A DNA stretch of 53,137 nucleotides, taken from contig MCFG01000433.1 of the NCBI GenBank assembly GCA_002104895.1, positions 1-53,137 of the forward strand. The letters run 5' to 3'. The translations under genes and the position numbers were made by a program. The DNA comes from Anaeromyces robustus. Lineage: Eukaryota > Neocallimastigomycota > Neocallimastigomycetes > Neocallimastigales > Neocallimastigaceae. A model generated the notes under the pieces. It saw only the letters and a list, made by a program, of their open reading frames with translations, had not been told where the DNA came from and ran no database searches. Position 1 is the first letter of the stretch; each line of letters begins with the position of its first letter. Positions 33,175-47,257 of this stretch are shown here, piece after piece.

Positions 33175-34418
33175 CATAAACACACAATTTGTACATCATC
33201 TTTATTGAGTTTAAATATTAATATACATAAATCAGAAAAAAAACACATAATAATAAAAAAGATACTAATAAGAAAAACCATATAAACATTATAGATAATA
33301 ATGAATAATACTGGAGGTATAAACTTGGGTCGGTAATAGGATCGGCATTTTCTCTGCTAGACTGTCCTACTTTGTTATTAGCATTGACGTTCCTGGGGAG
33401 GTTGGGTTTGAATTTATTGAATAATATATGTTGTCATTTGCAAACAACAGGCATGATATCATTCAAAATCTCCATTCTTGATATTTATTAGTATCAAGAA
33501 TGAAGATTTTGAATATGTACCAGATTCAGTCTGACACTTATACAAACATTTCTATTCCTTATTATATAGACAATTGTTAGTTATTTCATTAAAACCAAAT
33601 TCTCTTTCACCAATTAAAAAAATATAAATTCGGTACCTATTAACATTTTTTCTATTTCTTAAAATATCGATATTACACGTATACTATTGTTTCCATTATT
33701 AAAACTACTTTTATAACCCTTAACAATATTATTAATTCTATTATCTACACTGGAATTATCACTGGTTACATATAAACAATTAAAAAGATTATCTAAAAAA
33801 TAAAAAAGTTTTTATCTAAATCGGAGAAATGGTTAATACGAAACTTTTTAAGTAGGAAACAATTAATAAACCAATAGTCAATTCTTTGATAACTATCATT
33901 TTAGAAACAGCATTAACAACAATCAGGACAAGAAATATTATCTATTTTAGCAGCTTTAGCAACTCTAGCATCAATTTTCTATCCACATCTTGCCCTAAGT
34001 ATCCATCTGAAATCTTTGCTATATTTAAGAAATTCTAGATTAAGCTTTAAGTAGTTTCTTGAATTTTCAAAATTGCTTATTTTATAAATTTTAGCTTTAA
34101 TCGATTTATCGTTGTTTATGTCTCTTTCCCAATAGAAGTTCATAATTTCTTTAGAAGATCTTTGTTCCAAGTCCATTTTCTTGTTGTAGAAATATTATTG
34201 ACTAACTTTGAGATAATGCAGTTGAAGTGTTCTTCCACATATTAAAATATCTTACTTGAGCTAAAGCACATTTATCAGAAAGTGAAGGAATATTGAGTTC
34301 TTTTGAAATGTAATAAATAGAAACAAATAAATTAAGTTTTGGTGAAACCTAAAATCCAATAATAACCTTTGTTAATAATAATTTATGTAGAACTAGTATT
34401 ATTTTTGTTAGAACCAAA
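33175..34418 (-). mobile_element. Old, degraded 5'-truncated LINE copy
   Basis: Matches the 3' half of the element at 50936-53137: 3' UTR (ACACAATTTGTACATCATC, AATACTGGAGG), the C-terminal part of its ORF, and upstream to the point reading GTTAGAACCAA, where similarity stops. It has several stops, small indels and an internal palindrome (33461-33514), so no long frame remains; the best piece is 33979-34176 (FRWILRARCG at its end). The short T-run at 33166-33174 is the remains of its poly(A). It is clearly older than the other two copies. Confidence 0.9.
33461..33514. repeat. Inverted repeat, 23-bp arms, 8-nt loop
   Basis: Left arm 33461-33483 and right arm 33492-33514 are reverse complements except one base, around the loop TTTATTAG. 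It lies inside the degraded LINE copy. The right arm corresponds to the normal element sequence (CAAGAATGGGGATTTTGAAT in the young copies); the left arm has replaced what should be there. Confidence 0.9.
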
Positions 34419-34489
34419 TATTGAAGGAAAATTAAACATATATATATAAAGGAAATATAAAAAAAAAGCTAAAATTTGCATTTTTACTT

Positions 34490-34937
34490 TTCATTTTTAT
34501 TAATAGGTAAAAATAAGCATTAATTATTTATATATATTATTTTATTTATTGTTTAAAATGGTGTATATATTTATAATATTTAAAAGTTTTAGATTAATTT
34601 TTATTAATCAATATTAATAATTTATTTTTAATTAATGTTAGCAATTTACTAATTATTAATCAATATTAATAATTAGTAAATTGCTAACATTAATTAAAAA
34701 ATATATTTATTATTTTAAATATTAATACATATAAATGTTATTTTTATATATAAAAAACATATATTTATAGAACAATAGAATATTCTATAGATTTATTTTC
34801 ATTTCAAAATTAATTTATCTATAGTACATATATATATATATAATATATGCACATATAAAATAAGATAATATGTTTATTTTAAAAAATAAAGTATTGAGTT
34901 ATAACTATACTATTCATATATAATATTTTTCTAAAAA

Positions 34938-34987
<50 letters not shown>

Positions 34988-35130
34988 AAAATATAATGAT
35001 TATATAGTTAAAACAAAATGAACAAATTATCATTAAAACATTAATAAATGTAATAAAATGAAAATTTTAATATATAAATACTGATAATATGTATATATAT
35101 ATATAAATATTTAAAAGTGACATATGAATT
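34490..35130. repeat. 3' flank of CotH copy B, duplicated downstream of copy C
   Basis: Sequence from ATTAATAGGTAAAAATAAGC through the poly-T near 34937-34986 to the copy B stop codon aligns by eye with about 41719-42229 beside copy C. The shared order is AAAATAAGATAA, AAAGTATTGAGTTATAACTA, T-run, AAAATGAACAAATTATC. This shows that the duplicated unit included DNA on both sides of the gene. Confidence 0.75.
34625..34700. repeat. Perfect inverted repeat, 36-bp arms, 4-nt loop
   Basis: Arms 34625-34660 and 34665-34700 are exact reverse complements around CAAT; the arm contains AATGTTAGCAATTTACTAAT. Such a sequence can form a long hairpin or cruciform. The paralogous stretch at about 41830-41910 is not palindromic. 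Confidence 0.95.
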
Positions 35131-37805
35131 TTATTTGCATAAACCATATGCAGGTTGACAACCTGTACCACAATGTTTATCTGTTTTACCACAGTAACCA
35201 AGTTTATTACAACAATATCCAGATTTTGCACAAGCTCCATATTCTGGACCACATCTTGAAGATACAGTAGAAGTTGGAATAATCTTTCTACTTGTTGTAG
35301 AAATTTTCTTAGTATCAGTTTTCGTATTATTAGTAGTTTTTTTAGTAGTAGTAATAGTTCTAGTAATAGTAATAGTAGTTTTAGTTTTATTTATTTTATC
35401 ATTTGCAACATTAGAAAGATATATTTGACATTGTTCACTTCTAAGTTTAATCCATTGTTTAAGACCAAAATTAGCAAAATTATTATTAATACTAGGTTTA
35501 TATTCAAGTTTATCATAATTAATATTACCAATAAAATCATCAAGTGTATAATGATTAACAAATCCTGAAATTTTATTATCTAATTTATCAATTAAATCAA
35601 AGTTCCATACAATGTCAACTTCAATTAAATTTCTAATATTTTCAATGAGAGGTGAAATACTATCAACATTGAAAACTTTATTGATAGTATCTTTCATAAT
35701 TTCATTATATCTATTTTTAATAATATCATGATTAAAAAGAGCACCAACGAAATAAGTATCGTAATGACGTCTTGAACGATCAGCCCAACTTATGCAATTT
35801 TCTGGTTCTTCAAGATAATCTTCACCAAAACGTTTTGAACTATTACTTCCATGGAAAGTACCATCAAAATCATATGGAATTATTTGATATTTATTTTGTT
35901 CAGGATTATAATAAAAAAGATAATTTCCACTATTAGCCCAAAAATTATCATAAGAAAAAGTAAGAGATTCAATTACCATTTGTCTTAGAACTGATTCAAG
36001 ATTAAAGAATTTTTCTAAAGCATCTACTGCTGCTTGTGATTGATCATTTTGATATTGATCAATCCAATCAGCATAAGTTTTTGCAAAATGAGCAAGTCTA
36101 TAATAATTATTTCCATTAGCTTCTGGATCATTTTTATCTATTTCAATTACTTTATAAACACCATTATTATAATATTTTTCAGTTTCACCTAAATATTTAA
36201 GTGAAGCACCAGCACGAGTTTTATAACTTGTACCTGTATGAGCTTTTTTTTTACCATGAATAGCAGAAGAAAGCCATCTTTTATTTGGAACATCTACTAT
36301 GTTATATAAGCCATAAACATCATCATTAATAATAACTCTAGAATAAGCACTACTATAAGCTGTGGAACACCAATAGATTTATATAATTCTACAGTTAATT
36401 TATCACGCATCAAAGTAGGTTCATTTGTACTGGCTCTAAATTTTAGTGATTTTCTACCCAAAATTTTTTTATTAAGTTTAAATTTCCAAGATAATTTTTT
36501 ATATAAGCGACTATCATAACCAGTTAATTCAAGTGTAGCATTTCTTTGATAATTTTTAGTTTTAGTAATAAAATTAATAATACAATTAGTAGTATTTTCA
36601 TTTTTAACACCATCACTTAAAAATGGATTATATTTCAAATTATTATATTCAGATTCATCACATTTAGCATATAATGTATATATTTCATTATCATCATATT
36701 CCTGATATTTATTAGTACCACTTTTAAAAAGAGGATCATAAACTTTTGGAAGAGGAGGAATATCAACAACTTTGTTTTCTCTTTATTTATTCAAAAATAA
36801 TTATTTTTTTTTAAAATTAGATATAATTATATAATTATATATTTTATTTTAAAATAAATAATAATAATAAAAAATATAAAATATGAAATAAAATTTAAAA
36901 TATCAAATAAAAAATGAAAACCAAGAAACATATAAATAATAAAAAATGGAACAAACAAATAAACAAAAAAAAATAAAGAAAAGTAATTAAAGAAAAATAA
37001 AGATTATAGAAATAAAATTAATAAAAAAAAAAAAAAAAAGCAAAAGCAAAAGCAAAACAACAACAATAACTAAAAAATATCATACAATATATATGTAAAT
37101 ATATATATTAATTACCTGTTATATACTTCATTAATTGATGAAGTTTCAGATGTATAAGTTCTTTTAATTTCTTCTTCTTCAACAACATTACCATCTTTAT
37201 CTAATAATACATATTTATAATTCTTACTTGATTCAGATTCAATAGTAGTAGTAAATACTAAATAAGACAATGATTAATTAATATAAATATTAATTTTTTT
37301 TAAAAAAAGAGTAATAGTATTATATAAGATATTATTATTATTTTTTTTCTAATAATAATAAAAATAAAAGTATTATTAATATAATAAGTCTATTATTGAT
37401 ATAATCAGTTATATTTAATAATTACAAGGAAATACGGATGGTTCCATTTTTAAAACTTTATTATTATATTTTAAACCAATATCATAGGAAGGACCTTTAA
37501 TGGATACAACATTAAATTTCCAAGATTCAGCTAAATGAAATTTATATATTTTATATTATTTTAATTTATTTTTATTTTATATGAATATTATTAATATTTG
37601 AGAAGATAACATAATATTTATTAATATATTTATATTTTATAATCATAAAAACATATAGCAAATAAAAATAAAATAAAAATAAAAATAACAAATAAAATAT
37701 TTATATATATCTTTAAAATAAATAAAATATTAGAGTATAATAATATTAACCTTTAATAAAAGCTGTTAAACAAGAAAGTGCGAATGGTAATAATTCAAAT
37801 TTCAT
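35131..37805 (-). pseudogene. CotH kinase-like protein with one CBM18 module (copy B), frameshifted
   Basis: The exon plan matches copy A exactly: 37805-37751, 37530-37426, 37257-37116 and 36780-35131. All exons are open except for one extra dinucleotide at about 36360-36363, in the codons for VGVPTYSSAYSR, where copies A, C and D are unbroken. Downstream of it the frame is clean to the stop. The leader (MKFELLPFALSCLTAFIK) is identical to that of copy A. The CotH motifs NYLFYYNPEQ and IIPYDFDGTFHG are kept. Only one CBM18 follows (CGPEYGACAKSGYCCNKLGY), after a short Thr/Lys linker, against 3-4 modules in the sister genes. Introns are also close to those of copy A (intron 3 is 335 versus 336 nt and nearly the same sequence), so the duplication is recent. 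It is either a new pseudogene or a sequencing error in a functional gene. Confidence 0.88.
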
Positions 37806-38480
37806 TTTTGAGATTACTATTTTTATAATTTTTTAAAATGAATTATAACATTTAAAATTATAAAATTTCTTATATTTTAATTATAAATATAAATATTAAT
37901 ACTTAAATAATAGTAAATAACAAATAAAAAATATTGAAAAAATTAAAAAGTATCTTAAATAAAAGGTGAAAAAATAAAAAAAAATGAAATAAATATTAAT
38001 TGAAAAAAAATGAGTTAAAATTGTAGAAGTAAAATAAAAAAACAACTTAATAAATGAAAAAAGAATTTTTTTATCTTATATGTTTCAATTTAATTAAAGA
38101 ATAATAAAAAAAAATTTCAATCTTTTTTTTTTATATTCTTTAATTAATCAAAAATTTTTAAAAAATTTTTAATTAATATATGAACCATTTTACCAAGTAT
38201 AATAAATAAATGAATAAATAAATACAATATTATATAATATAATATAATATAATATAAATATAATATACTATAATATACTATTATATACTATAATATAATA
38301 TAATATATAAAAAAATTGAAAATATTAAAGTAGTTAATTATGAATAACAAAAAAAACTTTTATGTTATTCATAATCGTAACATATTTTAATTAAAAAAAA
38401 AAGTAATTAATTAAAAAATAGAACAAAGTTTTTTAAAATATTATTGTTTTATCATCAAAAAAAAAATCTTTGTTAATATA

Positions 38481-38548
<68 letters not shown>

Positions 38549-39863
38549 ACCAAAAATAAAATAACAGTAATAGTAATTAATAATAATATAATAATAATCT
38601 AATAATGTTATAATACTTGAAAAATTTTTTAATAAAGAATTTGTTAATGTATTATGAGATTGATTAAATGAAAATTTTTATTAAATATTCAAAGTTAAAA
38701 AACTTTAAAGTTAATTAATTAATTAACTAAATATTTTTCCCTTTTTTTTTTATTGTATGTATGTTAAAAATTTCTAAATATAATTACATATTTTTTTTTT
38801 ACTTTTAGTATTTATTAATTAGTTGTAGTATAGATGGTTTGAGTCGGAGTAGCAAAAAATAATGATTGATGATTTTGGTGTTCATGCAATTTATGAAATA
38901 AATTATGATGGACATTATTAACATTTTTATACATTTATAAAAAGAACAGAAATTATTAAATAGAGAATAAAAATTTATTAAAATGGAACAGGAATTATTA
39001 CAATGAAAAAAGAAATTATAAAAAAAAGAACAAAAATCATTATTATAAAATAAATAAATAAATAAATTTAAAAATTTATTAATTATAATATTTACTAATA
39101 TTATAATCATTTGAAGCAAAAGTTTGTAAAAAATATTACAATGATTATATATATATTTTATGTTTTACAATTATGGTTAATAAATTTTTTAAGGTAGTTG
39201 GAAAAATTATTAAATTTAGTTAATCTTTATAAGTGATATGAGTGACATTGATGTATTAATGTTTGAAAATGACAAGATGCATTAATGCTTGAATCTAACA
39301 AATTTAATTATATTTTAAAGTTTTTGATTACACTATTTTTAATTTATGTCATTTTTTTTTTTTTTACAATAAGATAAATTAGATGAATATAACTATTTTA
39401 ATTAAAGATATTGATGTAAAGAATTATTTAATTGATTTACCAATAGAAATATCAGATATTGTAATTTTTTATGGTATATTTAATAATTAGAAAAAAAAAT
39501 TTTAGTTTGTAACATTTAGATATTGTAATTTTTTATGGTATATTTAATATTTAAAAATAAAAAAAAAAAAATTAATTAATTAGTTCGGAACATTAAATTA
39601 AATATTTTTATATTGGATTAATGATTTAATGATTAATGTAGAATTATTTATTATTAGTTATTTTAGGTTATCTAGAATTATAAATATACATTTTCAACTG
39701 GAAATTATAAAATTGGATATTAATGTATTTTTGACAGTAAATTACTTTTTTTTTTTTTCGGTTAAAATTTCTTTAATTGAAAAAAATTTTTTTTTTTTCT
39801 TTTTATTGACACCTGTATTATTTTTCTAAAAAATAGAATAATTATAATGAAACATAAATATTT

Positions 39864-39894
<31 letters not shown>

Positions 39895-40017
39895 TTACAT
39901 TAATATAGATTTGAAAAAATGTAGTTAGATAATTTTTTTTAATAAATTATAAATGACAAAAAGAAATAATTGAATAAATATAAAATATACATTTTTTTTA
40001 ACAATTGCTTTTCATCA
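37806..40017. other. 5' flank of CotH copy B, paralogue of the copy A flank
   Basis: No intact gene. It parallels 28365-31540 but is shorter. It carries a faded coding-like patch at about 38.93-39.85 kb whose best frame (from 39383, MNITILIKDIDVKNYLIDLP) has only 35 codons. A local direct duplication of 31 bp lies at 39454-39484 and 39518-39548 (AGATATTGTAATTTTTTATG start). AAAT arrays occur at about 38482-38550 and 39862-39895. Confidence 0.65.

Positions 40018-41397
<1,380 letters not shown>

Positions 41398-41432
<35 letters not shown>
41398..41432. repeat. (AAT)n microsatellite, right part of the split array
   Basis: About 11 units between the truncated 5' end of the LINE and ATCAATTCAGTA, the same right border as the uninterrupted array ending at 31742. 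Confidence 0.9.
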
Positions 41433-41500
41433 TCAATTCAGTATTCTTATAAACTTATTTTAATGTTTTTTTTTTTTTTATGTTTTTTCTTTTTTTTTTT

Positions 41501-41666
41501 ATGTTTTTGATTTTTTTTAAGCATACAATTTGTACATCATCTTTATCAAGTTTAAATATTAGTATATATGAATCATGAAAAAAACACATAATAAAAAAAA
41601 AGATACTATTAAAAAAAAAAAAAAAAAACTAGATAAACATTATAGATATTAATGATGTTTTTGATT
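41501..41666 (-). mobile_element. LINE 3' UTR fragment with 12-bp target-site duplication
   Basis: Bases 41513-41654 match only the last ~130 nt of the LINE 3' UTR (TACAATTTGTACATCATC, ATATGAATCATGAAAAAAAC, ATAAACATTATAGAT), with the poly(A) side at the left. The flanks ATGTTTTTGATT at 41501-41512 and 41655-41666 are identical direct repeats. The paralogous spacer near copy B has a single ATGTTTTTGATTAAGAGG at about 33008, the unoccupied site. Confidence 0.85.
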
Positions 41667-42229
41667 AAGAGGTATTAAATATATTTTAATTATATATTTT
41701 AATTTTTTCATTTTTATTAATAGGTAAAAATAAGCATTAATTATTAATATATATTATTTTATTTATTGTTTAAAATAGTATATATATTTATTAATATTTA
41801 AAAGTTTTAAATTTATTTTTATTAATCAATATTAATTATAGCATAATTAATTTATTTCTAATAATAATTAGAAAATTACTAACATTAATTAATAAATATA
41901 TTTATGATTCTAAATATTAATACAAAAATTAATTAATCTAGTACATATCCAAATTTGTACATATATAGTATATGGACATAAAAAATAAGATAAAATGTTT
42001 ATTATAAAAAATAAAGTATTGAGTTATAACTATACCATATTATATATATTTTTCTAAAAAGTTTTTTCTCTTTTTTTTTTTTTTTTTGAAAATATAACTA
42101 TTATATAGTTAAAACAAAATGAATAAATTATCATTAAAACATTAATAAATGTAATAAAATGAAAATTTTGATATATAAATATTGATAATATATATATATA
42201 TATATTTATTTAAAAATGCGATATGTATT

Positions 42230-45062
42230 TTATTTGCATAAACCATATGCAGGTTGACAACCTGTACCACAATATTGATCCGTTTTACCACAATAACCAT
42301 ATTTACTACAACAATATCCAGATTTTGCACAAGCTCCATATTCTGGACCACATCTTGAAGATACAGTAGAAGTTGGAATCTTTCTACTTGTTGTAGAAAT
42401 TATCTTAGTAGTAGTTTTTTTATTACTAGTAGTTTTTTTAGTAGTAGTAGTTTTAGAAGTAGTAGTTTTAGTAGTTTTAGTAGAAGTATTCTTATTTTTA
42501 TCATTTTTACATATACCAAATTCACTTTGACATCCAGTACCACAATAAGCATCAGATGTACCACAATAACCATATTTACTACAACATTGTCCTTCACGAG
42601 TACAAGCACCATATTCTGGACCACATCTTGATGATACGGTAGATGTTGGTACTTTACTTTTAACAGTTGTTGTAATAATTTTTTTAGTAGTTGTTTTCGT
42701 AGTAGTCTTTTTAGTAGTAGTTTTAGTAGTAGTAGTAATCTTATTTTTATCATTCTTACATATACCAAATTCACTTTGACATCCAGTACCACAATAAGCA
42801 TCAGATGTACCACAATAACCATATTTACTACAACATTGTCCTTCACGAGCACAAGCACCATATTCTGGACCACATCTTGAAGATACAGTAGATGTTGGAA
42901 TAAACTTTTTTATAGTAGATGAAGCTATAATAGTAGTGGTAGTAGTAGAAGCGGAAGATGTTCTAGTAATTTTGGTAGTCTTAGTAGTAGTAGTTTTAGT
43001 TTTATTTGTTTTATCATTTGCAACATTAGAAACATAAATTTGACATTGTTCACTTCTAGTTTTAATCCATTGTTTAAGACCAAAATCAGCTGAATTACGA
43101 TTAACTGTAGGATTATATTTAACTTTATCATAATTAGTATTACCAATAAAATCATCAAGGGTATAATGATTAACATATCCTGGAATTTTATTATCTAATT
43201 CATCAATTAAACCAAAGTTCCATACGGCATCATCTTTAATTAGATTTCTAATATTTTCAATGAGAGGTGAAATACCATCAATATTAAAAACTTTATTAAG
43301 AGTATCTTTCATAATTTCATTATATCTATCTTTAATAATCTTATGATTAAAAAGAGCACTAATAAAATAGGTATCTTTATTATTTCTTGCATTATCAGCC
43401 CAATTTATACAATTTTCTGGGTTTTCAAGATAATTTTTATCAAAACGTTTAGAACTTTTACTGCCATGGAAAGTACCATCAAAATCATATGGAATTATTT
43501 GATATTTACTTTGTTCAGGATTATAATAAAGAGCATAATTAGCACTATTAGCCCAAAAATTATCAAAAGCAAAAGTAAGTGATTCAATTACCATTTGTCT
43601 AAGAAGTGATTCAAGATTAAAGAAATTTTCTAAAGTACTTACAGCTGTTTTTGATTGATTATTTTTATTTTGCTTAATCCAATTAGCATAAGATTTTGTA
43701 AAATGAGCAAGTCTGTAATAATTATTTCCATTAGCTTCTGGATCATCTTCATCTATTTCATCTAATTTATATGAACCAATATTATAATCTTTTGCAGTTT
43801 CACCTAAATATTCAAGTGAAGCACCAGCATAAGTTTTATAACTTGTACCTGTATGAGCTTTTTCATTACCATGAATAGCAGAAGAAATCCAATTTTTACC
43901 CATAGAATCAACTAAAATATATAAACCATAAATATCATTGTTAATCATCATTCTAGAATAAGCACTGCTATAAGTTGGAACACCGACAGATTTATATAAT
44001 TCAGATGATATTTTATCACGCATTAAAGTAGGATCATTAGCAGCAGCTCTAAATTTAAGTGTTTTTCTACACAAAATTTTTTTACTAAGTTTAAATTTCC
44101 AAGATAATTTTTTATATTTACGACTATCATAGCCAATTAATTCAAGTGTAGCATTTCTTTGATAAGTTTCAGTTTTAGTAATAAAATTAATAGTACAATT
44201 AGCAGTCTTTTCATTATTAACAAATGGTCCATATTTTAAATCATTATATTCAGATTCAATACAATCAGCATATAATGTATATATTTCATTATCATCATAT
44301 TCTTGATATTTATTAGTACCACTTTTAAAAAGAGGATCATAAACTTTTGGAAGAGAGGAAATTTTAATATTTTTATTTTCTCTTTTTTTTAAATATATAT
44401 ATATAAAAATAAATAATTTTTTTTAGAAAAAAAAATATATTTCATTTGAAAATATATATATAAATATAAATATTAATTACCTATTATATACTTCGTTAAT
44501 TGATGAAGTTTCAGATGTATAAGTTCTTTCAATTTTTTCTTCTTCAATAACTTTACCTTTTTGATCTAAAACTACATATTTATAATTTTTTTTTGATTTA
44601 GATTCAATAGTAGTAGTAAATACTAAAAAAAACAAACAATGATTAATTAATATTGTTATATAAATATATATATTTTAAAACAAAAAATACATTAGAATAA
44701 TAATTAAATGTAAGAAAAATATTTTATGCAATAATATTAATATTAATAAAACTTAATTAAATATTGATAATTACAAGGAAATACAGTTGATTCCATTTTT
44801 ATAATTTTGTTATTATATTTTAAACCAATATTATAAGCAGGACTTTTAATAGATACGACATTAAATTTCCATGATTCAGCTAAGTTCGAAGATAAGTAAA
44901 ATAAAATATTTTTATTATTAATACTGTAATATCTATATAAATATATATATTTTTATTCATGAACATAAAATAATATTATTTTTAACTATAAAATTATATT
45001 TATTAACCTTTTATTAAAGCTATAAAACTTAAAAGAACCAGTAATAATAACTCAAATTTCAT
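42230..45062 (-). CDS. Secreted CotH kinase-like protein with three CBM18 modules (copy C)
   Basis: Exons 45062-45008, 44879-44775, 44622-44481 and 44381-42230 join in frame to 817 residues. The leader MKFELLLLVLLSFIALIK is a clear signal peptide. CotH motifs are present: LMRDKISSELYKSVGVPTYS, GLYILVDSMG, LLRQMVIESLTFAFDNFWAN, IIPYDFDGTFHG, FGLKQWIKTRSEQCQ. Three CBM18 modules of eight Cys lie at about 603-642, 686-725 and 777-817, separated by Thr/Lys linkers with a repeated PTSTVSSRCGPEYGAC entry motif. The third module has the AKSGYCC ... QPAYGLCK form also seen as the last module of copy B. It has the same architecture and orientation as its neighbours; introns 1 and 3 are shorter (128 and 99 nt) than in copies A and B. 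Inferred role: a secreted, chitin-associated protein with unknown kinase activity. Confidence 0.93.
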
Positions 45063-46214
45063 TTTGAAATCTACTTTGTTATTTTTTAAATATACTGTAT
45101 CATTCAAATTTGTTCTTAAATAATTAAAGTATTTAAAAAGTTGGTAAAATGTTAAAATTTCCTTAAATTAATAAATAATAAAAAAAAAAAGAGAAAAATG
45201 ATAAAAATGATAAAAATGAAAAGAAAAAAAAAATTATTTATTTTTTTCTCTTTTTATATCTTTATTTAATCAGTTAATTTATAATAAAATCTTTAATTAA
45301 AAAAAACTTTTTATATATATATTTAATTTTATTTTCAACTTTTATATTTATTATCTATAAATATCTATAAATTATCTTTTTTAGAAATAAAACATCTTAT
45401 TCCATTAATAAAAAATGCTTTATAGTTTTATCTTTTTATCAAATATTATATGCAGAAGTTGTATTAATATTATATTGCTTTTATTAAATTTTTATAATAA
45501 TTTTTTTAATTAAATTTTTTTTAAAAAATTTATCATTTTAAAGTAGTACAAAATATATTAAAATTTAATTAAAACAATATAATTTTATAATAATTAAAAA
45601 CAAAAAAAATAATTGTTTTATATTTTAACAAAAAATTTATAATATTATTCTTTTATATTAAAATAAATGTACTTGTAAAAAGTATTATGTTTTATTTTTT
45701 TTTTTTTATTATTAATAATACGATATATAATATTATAATTTTAGATTTTTGTTGATTAAATAATATTAAATAATAGATTAAATTATTAATAAAATAATTA
45801 ATAGATTTATTAAAAAAACAAAAACAAAATAACCCACAAAAAAAAAAAAAAAACAGAATAATATAAAATTATGTATTCATACAGAAAACTAAATTATAAA
45901 TTATTATGTGAATTATAAAATTATAATATAATATAATATAATATAATAATTATATAAATTTTTTCTTAATGAATCATATAAAAATTTAAAAAGATTAATG
46001 AAAGAATGAATAAATAAACATAAATAAAGGATTAAAAAGATAATAAAATAGATAAATAGTTAATTTAAAATAAATTCATTAAAATAAAATAAAATAAATA
46101 AAAAGATCATTAAATAATTAATAAAAATAAAAAAGAAACTTCCTGTAAAAATATGTGAGTTAATTAATTATAAAAAAAAAAGAAAAAAGAAAAAAAAATT
46201 TAACTTTTTTTTTT
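45063..46214. other. Intergenic region between CotH copies C and D, nothing recognised
   Basis: AT-rich sequence with homopolymers only. It does not show the duplicated-flank pattern of the A-B and B-C spacers and has no LINE sequence. It contains the copy C promoter (right of the start codon) and the copy D 3' end, with no definable signal. Confidence 0.6.
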
Positions 46215-47214
46215 TTATTGGCATATACCATATGCAGATTGACAACCAGTACCACAATGTTTATCTGTTTTACCACAATAACCATATTTACTACAACAAT
46301 AACCAGATTTTGCACAAGCTCCATATTCTGGACCACATCTTGAAGATACAGTAGAGGTTGGAATCTTTCCACTTGTTGTAGAAGTTTTATTAATTGTTGA
46401 TGACTTTTTAGTAGTTGTAGTCTTTTTAGTAGTTGTAGTCTTTTTAGTAGTGGTAGTAGTTTTATTATCATTACAAACACCAAATTCACTTTGACATCCA
46501 GTACCACAATGAGCATCAGTTTTACCACAATAACCATATTTACTACAACAGTATCCTTTATGGGCACAAGCACCGAAGTCTGGACCACATCTTGAAGATA
46601 CAGTAGAAGTTGGAATCTTTTTACTTGTTGTGGAAGACTTCTTAGTAGTAGTAGTAGTAGTAGTAGTTTTTTTAGTTGTAGTAGTTTTTTTAGTAGTAGT
46701 AGTAGTAGTAGGATTTGTATCATTACATATACCATATTTACTTTGACATCCAGTACCACAATAATCATCAGTTACACCACAATAACCATATTTACTACAA
46801 CAATGTCCAGCATCGGAACAAGCACCATATTCTGGTCCACATCTCCAAGGTACATCAGAAGTTGGAACACTTCCATTATCAGTTGTAGTAGTTGTAGTAG
46901 TGGATGTAATATGAGTAGAAATAGATGCCTTCGTTGTTGTTTTAGTTGTAGTAGTAGTGGAAGTACTATTTGTATCATTACATATACCATATTTACTTTG
47001 ACATCCAGTACCACAATAATCATCAGTTACACCACAATAACCATATTTACTACAACAATGTCCAGCATCGGAACAAGCACCATATTCTGGTCCACATCTC
47101 CAAGGTACATCAGAAGTTGGAACACTTTCGTTATCAGTTGCAGTAGTAGTAGTTGTAGTAGTAGTAGTAGTAGTAGTTGTTGTTGTAGTAGGAGAACTAG
47201 TAGTAGTAGTAGTT

Positions 47215-47257
<43 letters not shown>

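Noticed and set aside
35131-37805. Reading the copy B break as an extra intron
   Set aside because: The excess is only two bases compared with the sister genes and there are no splice signals.
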